Assembly (NCBI RefSeq): GCF_001514285.1
Contig: NZ_KQ949024.1
Span: 174,681-238,680 of the forward strand
Source of the DNA: Streptomyces sp. DSM 15324
GTDB taxonomy: Bacteria; Actinomycetota; Actinomycetes; Streptomycetales; Streptomycetaceae
DNA: 64,000 nt
Direction of reading: 5' to 3'
Below the pieces are notes generated by a model. It saw nothing but the letters and a program-made list of their open reading frames with translations. It made no database searches and was not told where the DNA came from. Both the position numbers and the translations under genes were made by a program. This document shows positions 63,640 to 64,000 of this stretch, one piece after another (position 1 is the first letter of the stretch; the number at the start of each line of letters is the position of its first letter).

Positions 63640-64000
63640 TCAGGCGACGGGCTGTGCTTCGAGGAATGCGAGGGCTCTGGCCACGAACTCGTTGTGGAAC
63701 TGGAAGATCCCGCCGTGTCCGGCGTCCGGGTAGAGGGGGACGAGTTCGCTCCGGGGCAGGCGTGCGGCGAGGTCGAGAGTGTTCTCGCTCGGCACCATCC
63801 GGTCGCTCTCGCCGTTGGCCACCAGCACTGGCTGGTGGATGCGCGACAGGTCCGCGGGCGCCTGCAGGCCCCATCGGTGGATGGCCTTGAGCTGGGCGCG
63901 GAACGACGTCAGTGAGATGGCCCTGTCGCGGTCGCTGGTGCGTTCCTTCAGCCGTTTGAGGAAGGCGCGTGCTTCGCGTCGGCCGTGTTCGGTGTCGGTG
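63640..64000 (-). CDS. Alpha/beta hydrolase, C-terminal part (N-terminus beyond window)
   Basis: The last ~119 residues of an alpha/beta hydrolase enter from the right edge. The acid Asp (VLVANGESDRMVPSENTLDL) and catalytic His (YPDAGHGGIFQFHNEF) of the triad are visible, as is the lid-to-core segment SLTSFRAQLKAIHRWGLQAP. The nucleophile lies outside the window. Many relatives are non-haem haloperoxidase or esterase-like; substrate unknown. Confidence 0.85.
   Translation of the reverse strand, partial: TDTEHGRREARAFLKRLKERTSDRDRAISLTSFRAQLKAIHRWGLQAPADLSRIHQPVLVANGESDRMVPSENTLDLAARLPRSELVPLYPDAGHGGIFQFHNEFVARALAFLEAQPVA

Overview
The window is high-GC actinobacterial DNA and most likely Streptomyces. 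The base composition, many GTG starts, GTGA/ATGA stop-start overlaps, the Asp23/AmaP stress locus and several small families typical of streptomycetes (DUF6278, DUF6286, DUF6131, DUF5994) all point there. All assignments come from reading the sequence and translations; no database search was run.

Region 1 (1-20.8 kb) looks like ordinary core chromosome. It begins with a minus-strand reductive pyrimidine or hydantoin catabolic locus: two nitrilase-type N-carbamoyl amidohydrolases, a class III aminotransferase, a PucR-type regulator and a hydantoinase that runs off the left edge. Next come a solenoid-type hypothetical protein, a divergent XRE regulator / methionine aminopeptidase pair, a ClpC-like chaperone, gamma-glutamyltransferase, a CocE/NonD hydrolase, a frameshifted SGNH hydrolase, exonuclease III, an MBL-fold hydrolase and a PcaL-type fusion of the beta-ketoadipate pathway.

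Region 2 (20.8-48.3 kb) is accessory. An IS110-family element sits directly upstream of pcaL. An ATP-dependent DNA ligase gene then appears in three consecutive pieces at 22.53, 24.08 and 48.16 kb. The first gap is a 1.46-kb cassette with 11-bp terminal inverted repeats and an imperfect 4-bp target duplication, carrying one GAF/PP2C phosphatase. The second gap is a 23.8-kb island. It starts with a tyrosine recombinase, a small HTH protein and a large second recombinase, and ends with decayed ISL3 transposase and nucleotidyltransferase genes. The cargo is an aromatic catabolic locus. One arm encodes an IclR regulator, a fumarylacetoacetase-family hydrolase, a flavin monooxygenase and a VOC dioxygenase-like protein. 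The divergent arm encodes an aldehyde dehydrogenase, a carotenoid/stilbene cleavage oxygenase, two SDRs, a close benzaldehyde-lyase homologue, a VOC protein and a complete branched-chain-type ABC importer. My inference is a module that imports diaryl compounds (stilbene, hydrobenzoin or benzoin type, as from lignin) and cleaves them to aromatic aldehydes, then acids, then ring-cleavage products. Near-identical operator-like sequences lie upstream of the VOC-led operon and the transporter operon.

Region 3 (48.3-64 kb) is a stress-response neighbourhood: an ANTAR protein, a decayed phosphatase, an Asp23/Gls24-AmaP cluster with a sigma-factor remnant, a second PP2C phosphatase, a stomatin-like protein, a GNAT-AAA fusion, CorA, a fatty acid desaturase and a partial alpha/beta hydrolase. 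Interspersed are five DUF5994 paralogues. Four of them carry the same ~50-bp element 48-49 nt before the start codon.
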